Positions 10,019 to 18,568 of a DNA stretch of 64,000 nt are shown one piece after another. The first letter of the stretch is position 1; the number at the start of each line of letters is the position of its first letter. Under the pieces are notes generated by a model. It worked only from the letters and a program-made list of their open reading frames with translations, was not told where the DNA came from and searched no databases. The translations under genes and the position numbers were made by a program. Origin of the DNA: Streptomyces sp. CB02366 (GTDB taxonomy: Bacteria > Actinomycetota > Actinomycetes > Streptomycetales > Streptomycetaceae); assembly GCF_001905905.1 (NCBI RefSeq), contig NZ_LIVT01000012.1, forward strand, positions 96,402 through 160,401, read 5' to 3'.

Positions 10019-10498
10019 ATGGCCGCCAGACACCACCTCATCGACCGCTCGCCCTCCGCTGTGTGGACGGTCCTCGAAGACGCACGCCTGTACGGCAGAT
10101 GGGTGGTGGGAACCTCCGAGTCCCGGCCGGAACAAGGCCACTGGCCCGAAGTGGGCTCCTCACTCGTCTACTGCGTACGGCTGGGGCCCAAGGAATTCAC
10201 CGGCCGCACGGTGGTGCGACGCATCGAGAAGCCGAGCACGCTGGAGCTGGAGGCCGAGGCCGGTGCGCTCGGATCGGCGCGCATCGCGCTGGAAGTCCGG
10301 CCGTGGGGGGACAAGACCCTCGTCACGGTCGACGAACACCCGCTGCGCGGTATCGGCGGCACGCTCCACAACTTCCTGCTGGACTGGCTGATCCAGATCC
10401 GCCACCGGGCCATGCTCGCGCGCCTCGCCCACCTGACCGAGCACCTGACGCCGCCGGGAGCGTCCGCCGCCGCCCGCCGCCCCGCGTCGACCGGCTGA
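10019..10498 (+). CDS. SRPBCC (START/polyketide-cyclase fold) family protein
   Basis: A 159-residue protein with the usual SRPBCC opening: a strand ending in HHLIDRSPSAVWTVLEDARLYGRWV, where the hydrophobic-binding helix follows the first strand. The C-terminal helix TLHNFLLDWLIQIRHRAMLARL closes the pocket. ATG 10019 has GAGG at 10009-10012; the ATG at 10013 is too close to that site. The ligand is unknown. It is followed after 76 bp by an FAD oxidoreductase, and the two may act on one lipid or isoprenoid-like substrate, which is only inference. Confidence 0.8.
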   Translation: MAARHHLIDRSPSAVWTVLEDARLYGRWVVGTSESRPEQGHWPEVGSSLVYCVRLGPKEFTGRTVVRRIEKPSTLELEAEAGALGSARIALEVRPWGDKTLVTVDEHPLRGIGGTLHNFLLDWLIQIRHRAMLARLAHLTEHLTPPGASAAARRPASTG

Positions 10499-10574
10499 CC
10501 ATGGACGCCCACCGGGAACGGGACGCCCCTCCTGTGGCGGGGCCTCCGCGACTGCAACGGAAGGCGAGGCCGCC

Positions 10575-12221
10575 ATGGTCGACGCGGTAGTGATCGGCAG
10601 TGGACCGAACGGCCTGGTCGCGGCCAACCTGCTGGCCGACGCCGGCTGGTCGGTGGAGGTGCTGGAGGCCCAGGACGAGCCGGGCGGCGCCGTTCGCAGC
10701 GACCGCGGGGTCCACCCCGAGTACGTCAACGACCTGTTCAGCTCGTTCTACCCGCTGGCCGCGGCCTCCCCCGTGCTGTCCGGGCTGGACCTGCACCGGG
10801 ACGGGCTTCGCTGGAGCCACGCCCCCCAGGTCCTCGCCCATCCGCTGCTCGACGGCAGGTGCGCCGTGCTGGACCGCGACCGGACGGCGACCGCCGCCGG
10901 CCTCGACCGCTTCGCCCCCGGCGACGGCGAGGCATGGCTGGAGCTCTGCCACATCTGGGACCGGCTGGGCGACGGAATCGTCGACGCCCTCTTCGCGCCC
11001 TTTCCGCCCGTCCGGGCGGGGGCCGTCCTGGCGGCGCGGCTCCGGGCGGCGGGCGGGCTGCGGCTGGCCCGCAGCCTCGTCCTCCCGGTCCGCAGACTGG
11101 GCGAGGAGGAGTTCGCCGAGGAGGGAGGGCGACTGCTGCTGGCCGGCAACGCCCTGCACGCCGACCTGGCCCCCGAGGCGGCGGGCAGCGGCGGCTTCGG
11201 CTGGCTGATGTCCATGCTGGGGCAGTCCCACGGTTTCCCCGTCCCCGTCGGAGGGGCCGGAGCCCTCACCGCTGCCCTGGTGAAACGGTTGCGGCGGCGT
11301 GGAGGAAGCGTCCGGTGCGGCCAGCGGGTCACCGAGGTCGTCGTGCGCCGGGGCCGCGCCGTAGGCGTCCGTACGGAGACGGGGGAAGGGGTTCCCGCCC
11401 GCAGGGCCGTCCTGGCCGACGTCTCCGCCCCCAGCCTCTACGGATCGCTGGTCGCCGCCGAACACCTGCCCGCCCGGCTCCTGGACGACATGCGGCGTTT
11501 CCAGTGGGACTTCGCCACCTTCAAGGTGGACTGGGCGCTGAACGGCCCCGTTCCGTGGAGCAGCCCCGAGGCCGCGTCGGCGGGGACCGTCCACCTCGTG
11601 GAGGGGGTCGACGAGCTCACCCGGTGGGCCTCCCAGATCGCCCGGGGCCTGATCCCCGACCGTCCGTTCCTGCTGTTCGGGCAGATGACCACGGCGGACG
11701 CGTCCCGGTCGCCCCGGGACACCGAAGCGGCCTGGGCCTACACCCACGTGCCGCACACCGTCAAGGGCGACGCGGGCGCCGCCGGGCTGACCGGCGGGTG
11801 GGACGCGGGGGAGGGGGAACGGATGGCGGACCGGGTCGAACAGCAGGTGGAGCGGTACGCCCCGGGCTTCCGCAGCCGCATCCTGGCACGGCGGATCCTC
11901 ACCCCGACGACCTTCCAGAGCGCGGACGCCAATCTGTGCAACGGGGCCATCAACGGCGGTACGGCCGCGATGCACCAGCAGCTGGTCTTCCGGCCGGTGC
12001 CGGGGACGGGCCGACCCGAAACGCCCGTCAAGGGGCTGTACCTGGCCTCCGCGTCGGCCCACCCCGGGGGCGGGGTGCACGGCGCACCGGGGGCCAACGC
12101 CGCTCGGGCCGCCCTCCGCTCCACCCGGGCCACCGCCGCCGCCCTGTCCGCCGCCCAGCGGCTGCTGGCCCGGCGGGACCGGGTCGGCGAGATCACCCCC
12201 GTACGGGGCGAACGGCCGTGA
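10575..12221 (+). CDS. Phytoene-dehydrogenase-like FAD oxidoreductase
   Basis: A 548-residue protein with an N-terminal Rossmann motif AVVIGSGPNGLVAANLLADAG and the CrtI-like follow-up EVLEAQDEPGGAVRS. The C-terminal FAD motif KGLYLASASAHPGGGVHGAPG is characteristic of the NAD(P)/FAD family that includes carotenoid desaturases and mammalian PYROXD2. No other carotenoid genes (crtB, crtE) are nearby, so carotenoid desaturation is not implied. It converges on the SDR gene, 53 bp apart. Confidence 0.88.
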   Translation: MVDAVVIGSGPNGLVAANLLADAGWSVEVLEAQDEPGGAVRSDRGVHPEYVNDLFSSFYPLAAASPVLSGLDLHRDGLRWSHAPQVLAHPLLDGRCAVLDRDRTATAAGLDRFAPGDGEAWLELCHIWDRLGDGIVDALFAPFPPVRAGAVLAARLRAAGGLRLARSLVLPVRRLGEEEFAEEGGRLLLAGNALHADLAPEAAGSGGFGWLMSMLGQSHGFPVPVGGAGALTAALVKRLRRRGGSVRCGQRVTEVVVRRGRAVGVRTETGEGVPARRAVLADVSAPSLYGSLVAAEHLPARLLDDMRRFQWDFATFKVDWALNGPVPWSSPEAASAGTVHLVEGVDELTRWASQIARGLIPDRPFLLFGQMTTADASRSPRDTEAAWAYTHVPHTVKGDAGAAGLTGGWDAGEGERMADRVEQQVERYAPGFRSRILARRILTPTTFQSADANLCNGAINGGTAAMHQQLVFRPVPGTGRPETPVKGLYLASASAHPGGGVHGAPGANAARAALRSTRATAAALSAAQRLLARRDRVGEITPVRGERP

Positions 12222-12274
12222 CCCCACGCCGCCACCCGGCCCCGACGCCGGACCGCGGCCGCACCCCGGGCCGC

Positions 12275-13222
12275 CTACCGGTCGGGCGGGGAGGAGCCCC
12301 GGGAGGCCCGGAAGGAGTGCCAGTCGGCCCGGCCCCCGGCGCCCAGCACCTCGATGGGGGAGGACATCTCCTCGCTGGGGCGGGCCCGTAGTTCGCGGCG
12401 GGCGGCCCACCCCACGAGGGTGGGGAAGAGCGGGCGCAGCGGCTGGCACCAGCGGAGCCACGGCGGGGCGTAGATCTGCGGGGCACGGCGGGCGATGCCC
12501 CGCGTGAGCCACTGGGCGACCTGACCGGGGGGATGGACCCGGCGGGCGGGACGCGGCTGGTTGCGGCGCAGGGCCGCGAGGACGGGGTGGTCGTCGATGC
12601 CGGTGAGCATGTCGGTCCCGGTCCAGTGCAGGTAGGCGACGCCGACCTGGACCCCGTCGGGTTCGACCTCGCCGCGCAGGGCGAGCGCGAAGGACTCCAC
12701 CCCGGCCTTGGACGCGCAGTAGGCGCTCATCATGGGGGCCGCCCCGAACGCCGCGGTGGAGGCGATCTGGAGGAAGTAGCCGCGCGTGGCGGTCAGATGG
12801 GGCAGGAAGGCGCGGGCGGTGGAGGCGGACCCGGTGAGGTTGACGTCGATGACGCGCTGCCAGAGATCGGCGGCCGTACGGTCGAACGGGCCGCTCACCG
12901 CGATGCCCGCGTTCGCTACGACCACCGAGGCGGGCCCCAGGCCGGTTTCCACCGACCGTGCGGCGTCCGCCAGCTCCGCACGGTCGGTGACATCGCACTC
13001 GACGCAGAGGGTGGGGCCGGGGAGCGTCTCGGCGGCCTCCCGCAGGGTCGCCCGCTCCCGCCCCAGCAGCGCGACCCGCATCCCGGCCTCGGAGAGGCTC
13101 CGGGCGAGCGCCTCGCCGACGCCGCGAGCGGCGCCGGTGACGACCGCGACCCGCCCCTCCAGCGGGCGGGCGGGGCCGGGAGGGTTCCGGCGGATGCCGC
13201 GCACGTCCGGGATGTCGGGCAT
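12275..13222 (-). CDS. Short-chain dehydrogenase/reductase with C-terminal extension
   Basis: A 315-residue classical SDR. The cofactor loop is TGAARGVGEA (~26-35), followed by NAGI (~105), a Ser strand in LQIASTAAF and the catalytic SAYCASK (Tyr and Lys, ~167-171). The last ~70 residues, after the Rossmann fold, include PPWLRWCQPLRPLFP, a tail seen in SDRs often annotated as membrane-associated. ATG 13222 has GAGGAGAG upstream. The substrate is unknown. Confidence 0.88.
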   Translation of the reverse strand: MPDIPDVRGIRRNPPGPARPLEGRVAVVTGAARGVGEALARSLSEAGMRVALLGRERATLREAAETLPGPTLCVECDVTDRAELADAARSVETGLGPASVVVANAGIAVSGPFDRTAADLWQRVIDVNLTGSASTARAFLPHLTATRGYFLQIASTAAFGAAPMMSAYCASKAGVESFALALRGEVEPDGVQVGVAYLHWTGTDMLTGIDDHPVLAALRRNQPRPARRVHPPGQVAQWLTRGIARRAPQIYAPPWLRWCQPLRPLFPTLVGWAARRELRARPSEEMSSPIEVLGAGGRADWHSFRASRGSSPPDR

Positions 13223-13418
13223 CGTCTCTCCTCGCTCCCTGGTCGGCCTGGCGGCCGGGACGCCGTCGGGCCGGCGGCTTCCCGTACCACCGTCGGGCCG
13301 CGGGACGGCCACCGCAACCGGACTCCCCGGGCTACGGCGGTCGGCATGTTTGATCCGGGGACGAGCGGTCAGGCGGGGGGAGACCGCGAAGCCGAACACA
13401 GCAAGGTGCGTGAATGCC

Positions 13419-13592
13419 ATGGGTGCCGATCAGAAGGCTCAGGCCAAGACCGACCAGGCCAAGGGCAAGGCCAAGGAAGCGGCGGGACGCACCGTCGGCA
13501 ACGAGCGCCTCGTCGCCGAGGGCCGTGCCGACCAGACCAAGGGCGACGCCCGCCAGGCCAAGGAGAAGGCCAAGGACGCCCTCAAGGACTGA
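13419..13592 (+). CDS. CsbD family stress-response protein
   Basis: A 57-residue, highly charged, Ala/Lys/Gly-rich helical protein with the CsbD pattern: KTDQAKGKAKEAAGRTVGN followed by EGRADQTKGDARQAKEKAKD. CsbD-like proteins are induced by general stress in many bacteria but have no known biochemical activity. ATG 13419 fits the family N-terminus MGADQKAQAK. A strong hairpin terminator follows directly. Confidence 0.9.
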   Translation: MGADQKAQAKTDQAKGKAKEAAGRTVGNERLVAEGRADQTKGDARQAKEKAKDALKD

Positions 13593-13607
13593 GGCCGTCC
13601 GAGCAGC

Positions 13608-13651
13608 GCCGTCCGGCCCCGCGGAGCATGGCTCCGACGGGGCCGGACGGC
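13608..13651 (+). terminator. Terminator of the csbD gene
   Basis: GCCGTCCGGCCCCG (13608-13621) and its exact complement (13638-13651) form a 14-bp stem, and the loop holds a further GAGC/GCTC hairpin. It lies 15 bp after the csbD stop. The rest of the gap to 13949 is GC-rich and holds no gene that I can support. Confidence 0.6.
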
Positions 13652-13949
13652 ATCCGTGCGCAGGCGGGGCGGGACCAGACGGGAAGGGCCGAGGGCCGGG
13701 GCCGCCGGGCCGGACAGGGAGCACCGGCGCCGCCGAGGAAGGGCGGCTGCCGGTACCGCCGGACCGGCGCCGGCCGCCACGACGTGGTCGACGGCCCCCG
13801 CCCGTGGCCGCCGGGGGCCTCTTCGCGGAGCAGAGGGACTGTTCGGGCGCGCTCACGGCCCCGGCCGCTCGGCGGGGAGGAACGCTCCGGCCGTCCCGCC
13901 CGTTCGGCCCTCAGACCCCTATGGCTCCCGCGGCCCGGGGGCGTGCCCC

Positions 13950-14420
13950 TCACCGCACGCGAGAAGCGCCCCGGTCCGAGTCGCCCCCGTCGTCCTCGTC
14001 GGAATCATCGTCGTCGCCGGGGATGTGGACGTCGAACACGACGATGTTGATCTCGACGACCTCCAACCCCGTCATCGTCTCCACGGCATCGGTGACGTTG
14101 GACCGGATCCGGTCGGCGAGTTCGTGGATCGGTATGCCGTACTCCACCTCGATGTCGACGTCGATCGCGGCCTGCTTCTCGCCCACTTCCACCTTGACGG
14201 CGCGGCGTGCGCCGGAGGCGCCGGACCTGCGTCCGGTGACGGCGCCGAGCGCCTTGGACGCCCCCCGCCCCACGGAGTGGACGCCATCGGTCTCGCGAAT
14301 CGCGATGCCCGCGATGGTGGAGACGACGTTGTCGCTGATGGTCGTCTTTCCGCGACCGCCGGATCCTCCGGACCGCCCGCCGGTCGCCCTGCTGTCGCCC
14401 TGGGTGTCGATATCGGCCAT
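13950..14420 (-). CDS. Asp23/Gls24 family envelope stress response protein
   Basis: A 156-residue protein with the Asp23/Gls24 fold: GKTTISDNVVSTIAGIAIRETDGV opens the domain and VGEKQAAIDVDIEVEYGIPIHELADRIRSNV continues it. The C-terminus is acidic (DDDDSDEDDGGDSD). In Gram-positive bacteria these proteins help in alkaline and envelope stress. ATG 14420 is preceded by GAGG; a longer frame would add nine residues. It lies 117 bp downstream of gvpK of the first gas vesicle operon on the same strand and may be read with it. Confidence 0.88.
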   Translation of the reverse strand: MADIDTQGDSRATGGRSGGSGGRGKTTISDNVVSTIAGIAIRETDGVHSVGRGASKALGAVTGRRSGASGARRAVKVEVGEKQAAIDVDIEVEYGIPIHELADRIRSNVTDAVETMTGLEVVEINIVVFDVHIPGDDDDSDEDDGGDSDRGASRVR

Positions 14421-14537
14421 GTCCGCCTCACAGAGAGTCGTTGCCACGGGCCGCGGATCGGCCCGTTCGGGCCCCTCTCCTCACTCTGCTCCTGGTCGGC
14501 CGCGTACGCCATTCGAGTGCCGGACCGACGGGTGCCC

Positions 14538-14816
14538 TCAGTCGCGGGGCAACAGGGTTCCGAGCGGCCCCAGATCGAGGTTGAGGTCCTCGGGGCGTAC
14601 GCCGTGCTGCTCGCAGAGCTCCTTCATCCGCTGGTCGAGCAGCATGAGCGTGGTCCCGATCTCCTCGACCTGTTCGTCGCTCAGATCGCCCTGCTCGACC
14701 CGGCGGATGGCCTGGCGCTCCATCAGCTGCCGCAGCAGCTCGACCACGGTCAGGACCAGCGCCACCAGGTCCCGCCCCATCCGCTCGGAGTCCAGCTCGA
14801 CGCGTGAACCCGTCAC
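14538..14816 (-). CDS. gvpK: Gas vesicle protein GvpK (operon 1)
   Basis: A 92-residue GvpK core: ALVLTVVELLRQLMERQAIRRVEQGDL, then the helical DQRMKELCEQHGV and the C-terminal LNLDLGPLGTLLP. The paralogue in operon 2 is 67 residues longer at the N-terminus, so this copy is the compact form. GvpK is needed for vesicle formation in other organisms but its activity is unknown. The GTG start at 14816 overlaps the gvpS stop (GTGA). Last gene of operon 1. Confidence 0.9.
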   Translation of the reverse strand: MTGSRVELDSERMGRDLVALVLTVVELLRQLMERQAIRRVEQGDLSDEQVEEIGTTLMLLDQRMKELCEQHGVRPEDLNLDLGPLGTLLPRD

Positions 14817-15046
14817 AGCGGCCCCCCGTCGCTCCAGGGCGCCGGTACCCGCTCGTTGACCGACGAGAGCAGCGCGTGCAGCGACAGCCGGACGAGGGGG
14901 ACGTCGGCGATGGCGATGACCAGGTCGCCGCTGACCACCACCCCCGTCGCCAGGACCCGGTCCAGCAGGTCGACGAGCGGCACGCCGAGAGGGCCGCTCA
15001 AGGGCTCCGGGCTGTCCCAGGGCACCACCTCGTGCGCCATGGTCAC
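14813..15046 (-). CDS. gvpS: Gas vesicle minor shell protein GvpS (operon 1)
   Basis: A 77-residue member of the GvpA/J/S family: VPLVDLLDRVLATGVVVSGDLVIAIADVPLVRLSLHALLSSV shows the helix-strand-strand-helix of the shell fold. The Streptomyces gvp operon names this position gvpS. Two starts are possible: GTG 15046, overlapping the gvpL stop like the other junctions, or ATG 15040; GGAG lies upstream of both. Probably a minor component of the wall or tip. Confidence 0.87.
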   Translation of the reverse strand: MTMAHEVVPWDSPEPLSGPLGVPLVDLLDRVLATGVVVSGDLVIAIADVPLVRLSLHALLSSVNERVPAPWSDGGPL

Positions 15047-15873
15047 ACCTCTCCGACGAAGGAATACGGCGCCCAGGGGCCCGACAGCTCGATCTGCGCT
15101 CCGGTGCGGTCACCCAACACCGCGACCAATCGGCGGACTTCGTCCGCCCGCTCGTCGGCGACGAGGTACGTGGCGTTGAGCACGTGCATCCGGCGGTCGC
15201 CCGAGAGCGCCGCCCCGTGCGTCCGCAGCCGTCGCGACGCCGCGGCGAGCCCGCGCAGTTCGGCGTCGATCGCCTCGGCGACGTCCAGTGCTTGTTCCCG
15301 GCGCCTCTCCCGCAGCGCCTGGGCGCCCCGCTTCCGGTTCAGGTAGGCGAGGCCGGCCCCGGGAGCACGGCCGCCGACCGTCTCCGGCAGCGGTTCGCCG
15401 GTCTCGGGGCCAGGCTCCGGAGCCACGGGCCGGTACACCTTGACCCCCCATTCGGCGTGGTGTGCGACGCGCTTGAGCGCGGCATGGAAGCGGTCCGTCT
15501 CCTGGATCAGGCGGCTGCGGGCCCGTTCGTCGTCATGGTAGAGAGTGGCGAGCGGGAGGGGAACGACCGGACCGTGCGCGGACACGTTCGAGACCACCGT
15601 GTGGTGGGCCCGTGCGTACCGCTCGATCTGCGTCCGGTCGGACAGCCGTCGCTGCCAGACCTCGTCCGTGAAGTCGGCGGCGGGGACGGTCTGCACCACG
15701 GCGGTCAGCAGGCCCGCCGGGATCAGCCGGACCGCTCCGCCGCCGGGCATGCCGGCCTCCTCGTCGAGATCCAGCGCGCTCGCGGCGCGCGTGGCGCGGC
15801 AGACGGCGAACACATAGGTGGCCCCGTCGTCCGCGTCCGGGGGCGGCACCCGGGGGGCCGAAGGCTGGGTCAT
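15043..15873 (-). CDS. gvpL: Gas vesicle protein GvpL/GvpF family (operon 1, gvpL)
   Basis: A 276-residue GvpL/F protein: TYVFAVCRA opens the first domain, YARAHHTVVSNVSAHGPVVPLPLATLY is the family signature, and the end is ELSGPWAPYSFVG. GvpF/L proteins have two alpha/beta domains and are thought to chaperone or nucleate GvpA assembly. The ATG overlaps the gvpJ stop (ATGA). It is the second F/L-type protein of the operon, distant from the gvpF product. Confidence 0.9.
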   Translation of the reverse strand: MTQPSAPRVPPPDADDGATYVFAVCRATRAASALDLDEEAGMPGGGAVRLIPAGLLTAVVQTVPAADFTDEVWQRRLSDRTQIERYARAHHTVVSNVSAHGPVVPLPLATLYHDDERARSRLIQETDRFHAALKRVAHHAEWGVKVYRPVAPEPGPETGEPLPETVGGRAPGAGLAYLNRKRGAQALRERRREQALDVAEAIDAELRGLAAASRRLRTHGAALSGDRRMHVLNATYLVADERADEVRRLVAVLGDRTGAQIELSGPWAPYSFVGEV

Positions 15874-16289
15874 CTCCGCTCGCTCTCCTTCTTCCGGCCG
15901 GTCCGCTCTTCCGTTTCCGCCCGCTCCCCGCGGTCCGCGTTCCGAGGCGTCGGGCCCGCGGACGGCGTTCCGTCCTCGGCGGACGGTTCGTGTTCCCGCA
16001 GACGCTCCCTCAGCTCACGGTTCTCCTCCTCCAGAGCGTTGCGCGACGCCCGGGAGCTCAGCGCGGGGTCGGTCTCCCACCAGTCGATGCCCGCCTTCTT
16101 CGCGGTATCGACCGAGGCGACGAACAGACGGAGCCGGATGGTGAGCAACTCGATGTCGAGGAGATCGATCTTGATGTCCCCGGCGATGACGATGCCCTTG
16201 TCCAGGACGCGTTCGAGGATGTCGGCGAGGCTGGAGTTCGGAGGCCCCGGGACGGGCCGGCCGTCCTGCCGGAAGTCGAGGTCCGTCAC
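15870..16289 (-). CDS. gvpJ: Gas vesicle minor shell protein GvpJ with long charged tail (operon 1)
   Basis: A 139-residue protein. Residues ~20-70 are a GvpA/J shell domain (LADILERVLDKGIVIAGDI, then DLLDIELLTIRLRLFVASVDTAKK). The remaining ~65 residues begin with a short coiled-coil-like stretch (ALEEENRELRERLREH) and end in a disordered charged tail. The GTG start overlaps the gvpZ stop (GTGA). Minor shell proteins of this type may set vesicle diameter or form the tips; that role is by family only. Confidence 0.9.
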   Translation of the reverse strand: MTDLDFRQDGRPVPGPPNSSLADILERVLDKGIVIAGDIKIDLLDIELLTIRLRLFVASVDTAKKAGIDWWETDPALSSRASRNALEEENRELRERLREHEPSAEDGTPSAGPTPRNADRGERAETEERTGRKKESERR

Positions 16290-17425
16290 CGTGAACCCTT
16301 CGCGCGACGCCTACGATCACGGCGGCTCGGGACGGGAGGCTCCTCTTCCTCTTCCTCTTCCTCTTCCTCATCCTCATCCTCGGACTCGTCCTCCTCATCC
16401 TCGGACTCGTCTTCTTCCGGCTCGTCCTCCCCCTCGTACTCGTCGTCCCCCGGCTCCTCGTCGTATTCGTCGCCGTCGTCGTCGCCGTCCTCGCCGTCCT
16501 CGCCGTATTCGTCGTCCTCGTCCTCGCCGTCCTCGCTCTCCCCGTCGTCCTCGTACTCCTCCTCCGGCTCGTCCTCGCCCTCCTGCTGCTCCGCTTCCTC
16601 GCGCTCGACGGCCTCCTCGTGGGAGACCACCACCTCACCGTCGCGGATCTCACCGCGCCAGCCTTCCGGCTCCTCCTCGGTGAGGGTCACGTAGCGCTGG
16701 AAGTGCTTGAAGTCGAGTCGCATCCGACGCCCCTGCGCGCGCCAGAGGTTGCCCGTCTTCTCGAAGAACCCCGAGGGGTAGTACTCCACCACCAGGATGA
16801 TCCGGGTCAGCGTGGGCCCGAGTTCGTGGAAGCTGACCGCTCCGTTGACCGTTCCCTTGGCGCCTTCCGAGGACCACACGATCCTGTCGTCCGGCACCTG
16901 CTCCAGGACCGTGGCCTTGAAGCTGCGGGAGGAGGGACCGATCTTCACCTTCCAGTCGCTCTCCACCTCGTCACTCTTGGAGACGTCGCGGACCCCCTTC
17001 GCGAAGCTGCTGAACTCCTCGTACTGCGTCCACGCGTCATAGGCCGTACGCAGCGGCACACCCACATCGAGCACCTCGATGATGTTCATGACCTTGCTGC
17101 CGCTGGACTTGCGCTTGCTCCTGCCGCCACCGCCGAAGGTGTCCTTGGCCTTGTCCACCACGGCGTCCTTCGCTCCCTTGGCCTTCTCCGAGACGAAGGC
17201 CTTCACCGGGGACTCCCCCTGGAGCACGCGGGAGCCGATGGCGGGCAAGGAGCCGCCGTTCTCCGCGACGTCGTTCAACTGGCCGGTGAGGTCGGTGAGC
17301 TTGTCACCGGCTCTCTCGGCGAGCTTCTTCACCTGGGCGCCGGCGTACTTCGACAGCTCCTCCTTCAGGCGGTCGACCCCCGACTCCTGCGCCTCTTCCG
17401 GCTCGTCCCTGTCCGTCTTCACCAT
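16286..17425 (-). CDS. gvpZ: GvpZ: SRPBCC-domain gas vesicle accessory protein with polyacidic tail (operon 1)
   Basis: A 379-residue protein of the streptomycete gvp operon. Residues 1-105 are helical and charged (LKEELSKYAGAQVKKLAERA), ~110-260 form an SRPBCC/polyketide-cyclase-like domain (IIEVLDVGVPLRTAYDAWTQ, then WKVKIGPSSRSFKATVLEQV), and ~285-365 are almost only Glu/Asp with Gly, Ser and Tyr. The tail ends in a basic patch RRDRRRRAKGSR. Function is unknown; a ligand-binding or membrane-facing scaffold is possible. ATG 17425 has GGGAGG upstream, 5 bases after the gvpY stop. Confidence 0.82.
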   Translation of the reverse strand: MVKTDRDEPEEAQESGVDRLKEELSKYAGAQVKKLAERAGDKLTDLTGQLNDVAENGGSLPAIGSRVLQGESPVKAFVSEKAKGAKDAVVDKAKDTFGGGGRSKRKSSGSKVMNIIEVLDVGVPLRTAYDAWTQYEEFSSFAKGVRDVSKSDEVESDWKVKIGPSSRSFKATVLEQVPDDRIVWSSEGAKGTVNGAVSFHELGPTLTRIILVVEYYPSGFFEKTGNLWRAQGRRMRLDFKHFQRYVTLTEEEPEGWRGEIRDGEVVVSHEEAVEREEAEQQEGEDEPEEEYEDDGESEDGEDEDDEYGEDGEDGDDDGDEYDEEPGDDEYEGEDEPEEDESEDEEDESEDEDEEEEEEEEEEPPVPSRRDRRRRAKGSR

Positions 17426-17430
17426 GACGT

Positions 17431-18306
17431 CTACCTCCCGCTACCGGAGCGCTTGGACGGGGTCCGCTTGGAGGGGGCCTTCTTCGACGAGGCCGACTTG
17501 GCGGACCGCTGCTTCGTCGTCGCCTTCTTCGCCGCCGTCTTCTTGGCCGGGGCCTTCTTGGCCGGGGCCTTCTGGGCGGGAGCGGACTTCTTCGTCTTCT
17601 CGGCGGGGGCCTTCTTCGCGGGGGCCGCCTTCTTGGCAGCGCCGGTCTTCTTGGCCGCCGTCTTCTTGGCCGGGGCCGCCTTCTTCGCGGCGGTCTTCTT
17701 GGCCGTCGCCTTCTTCGCCGGGGCAGCGGACTTCTTCGCCGAAGCGGAACTACGCGACGGAGCCCGCTTCGCGGGGGCGGTGGGCTCCTTTCCACGCCGG
17801 GGCCTCGGAGCGGGGGCCTCCTCCTCCGGTTCCTCGTCCTCGTCGTCGTCCTCGCCCTCGTCGTCCTCGCCCTCGTCGTCTTCGGGTTCTTCGTCCTCCT
17901 CGGATTCCTCCTCGTCCGGCCCCTCCTCCCCGTACTCCTCGTCCTCGTACTCCTCGTCCTCGTACTTCTCGCCCTCGCCCTCGCCCTCGTCCGTCGCGCC
18001 GAGACGCAGCGTGCGGTCGCCGATGGCGTCCGCCAGCGAGGCCATACCGCGGTTGGCGGCCGCTGTCACGGCCTGGCGCCCGGCGTCGAGTACCTCCCCC
18101 CTCAACTGCTCCTGCAACTCCGCCACCTGGGGCACCTGCCCGAGCCGGCGCACCCCCTCGGCCGCCAGTTGGCGGGGTTCGAGTCCGAAGCGTCGCCCTG
18201 CCAGGTAGGTCGCTACGCTCAGGGCCAGCCGGCCCTTCTTCGTCCGGCCCAGCACGTACCCGCCCACTACGGCGGCCGCCAAGGCCGCCTTGGCCTGGTC
18301 ATCCAT
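17431..18306 (-). CDS. gvpY: GvpY with acidic linker and histone H1-like Ala/Lys tail (operon 1)
   Basis: A 291-residue protein. The N-terminal ~95 residues (AVVGGYVLGRTKKGRLALSV, then ELQEQLRGEVLDAGRQAV) match the other GvpY in this window. Residues ~105-165 are a Glu/Asp block. The last ~115 residues are repeats of the PAKKA/AKKTA kind, as in eukaryotic H1 and bacterial H1-like proteins. Known only from streptomycete-type gvp operons; no activity is established. ATG 18306 is preceded by GAAGGTGA. The H1-like tail could bind nucleic acid or the acidic tails of partner Gvps (inference). Confidence 0.8.
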   Translation of the reverse strand: MDDQAKAALAAAVVGGYVLGRTKKGRLALSVATYLAGRRFGLEPRQLAAEGVRRLGQVPQVAELQEQLRGEVLDAGRQAVTAAANRGMASLADAIGDRTLRLGATDEGEGEGEKYEDEEYEDEEYGEEGPDEEESEEDEEPEDDEGEDDEGEDDDEDEEPEEEAPAPRPRRGKEPTAPAKRAPSRSSASAKKSAAPAKKATAKKTAAKKAAPAKKTAAKKTGAAKKAAPAKKAPAEKTKKSAPAQKAPAKKAPAKKTAAKKATTKQRSAKSASSKKAPSKRTPSKRSGSGR

Positions 18307-18311
18307 GTCTG

Positions 18312-18566
18312 TCACCTTCTGTGGTCGACGTCGCAGCGCATCTGAGCGGCGTGAAGCCGGTCGAGCAGCCGTTCCTCCTCGGCCTCGAACGTTTCGAGGT
18401 CGATGAGTCCTTCGTCCAGTTCGCGGTTGAGCCCGGCGAGTTGCGCACGGAGCACGCCGGGGTCGTACAGCTCGCGCTCGGCGGTCTCCTGGAGCTTCTC
18501 CGCGACCCAGACCACCCCCCGCGCCGGGGCGAGGGGCAGGAGCAGGAGTCCGGAGATCAGCCCCAT
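18312..18566 (-). CDS. gvpG: Gas vesicle protein GvpG (operon 1)
   Basis: An 84-residue GvpG. MGLISGLLLLPLAPARGVVWVAEKLQ is the typical hydrophobic start and EAEEERLLDRL a charged helical end. GvpG is thought to be an assembly factor acting with GvpF and GvpL. It lies 2 bp after gvpF and 5 bp before gvpY, as in the second operon. Confidence 0.9.
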   Translation of the reverse strand: MGLISGLLLLPLAPARGVVWVAEKLQETAERELYDPGVLRAQLAGLNRELDEGLIDLETFEAEEERLLDRLHAAQMRCDVDHRR

Positions 18567-18568
18567 CG

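Noticed and set aside
10575..12221. Carotenoid desaturase (crtI) call for the FAD enzyme
   Set aside because: No crtE, crtB or cyclase gene nearby and the motifs fit the broader PYROXD2-like group, so the pathway is not supported.
16340..16620. Regular TCCTCC/TCGTCC runs resembling a satellite repeat
   Set aside because: These are the codons of the polyacidic GvpZ tail read on the opposite strand, not an independent repeat or CRISPR array.
18170..18200. GGTTCGAGTCC, similar to a tRNA T-loop
   Set aside because: It lies inside the gvpY coding region, and no acceptor stem or anticodon arm can be placed around it.
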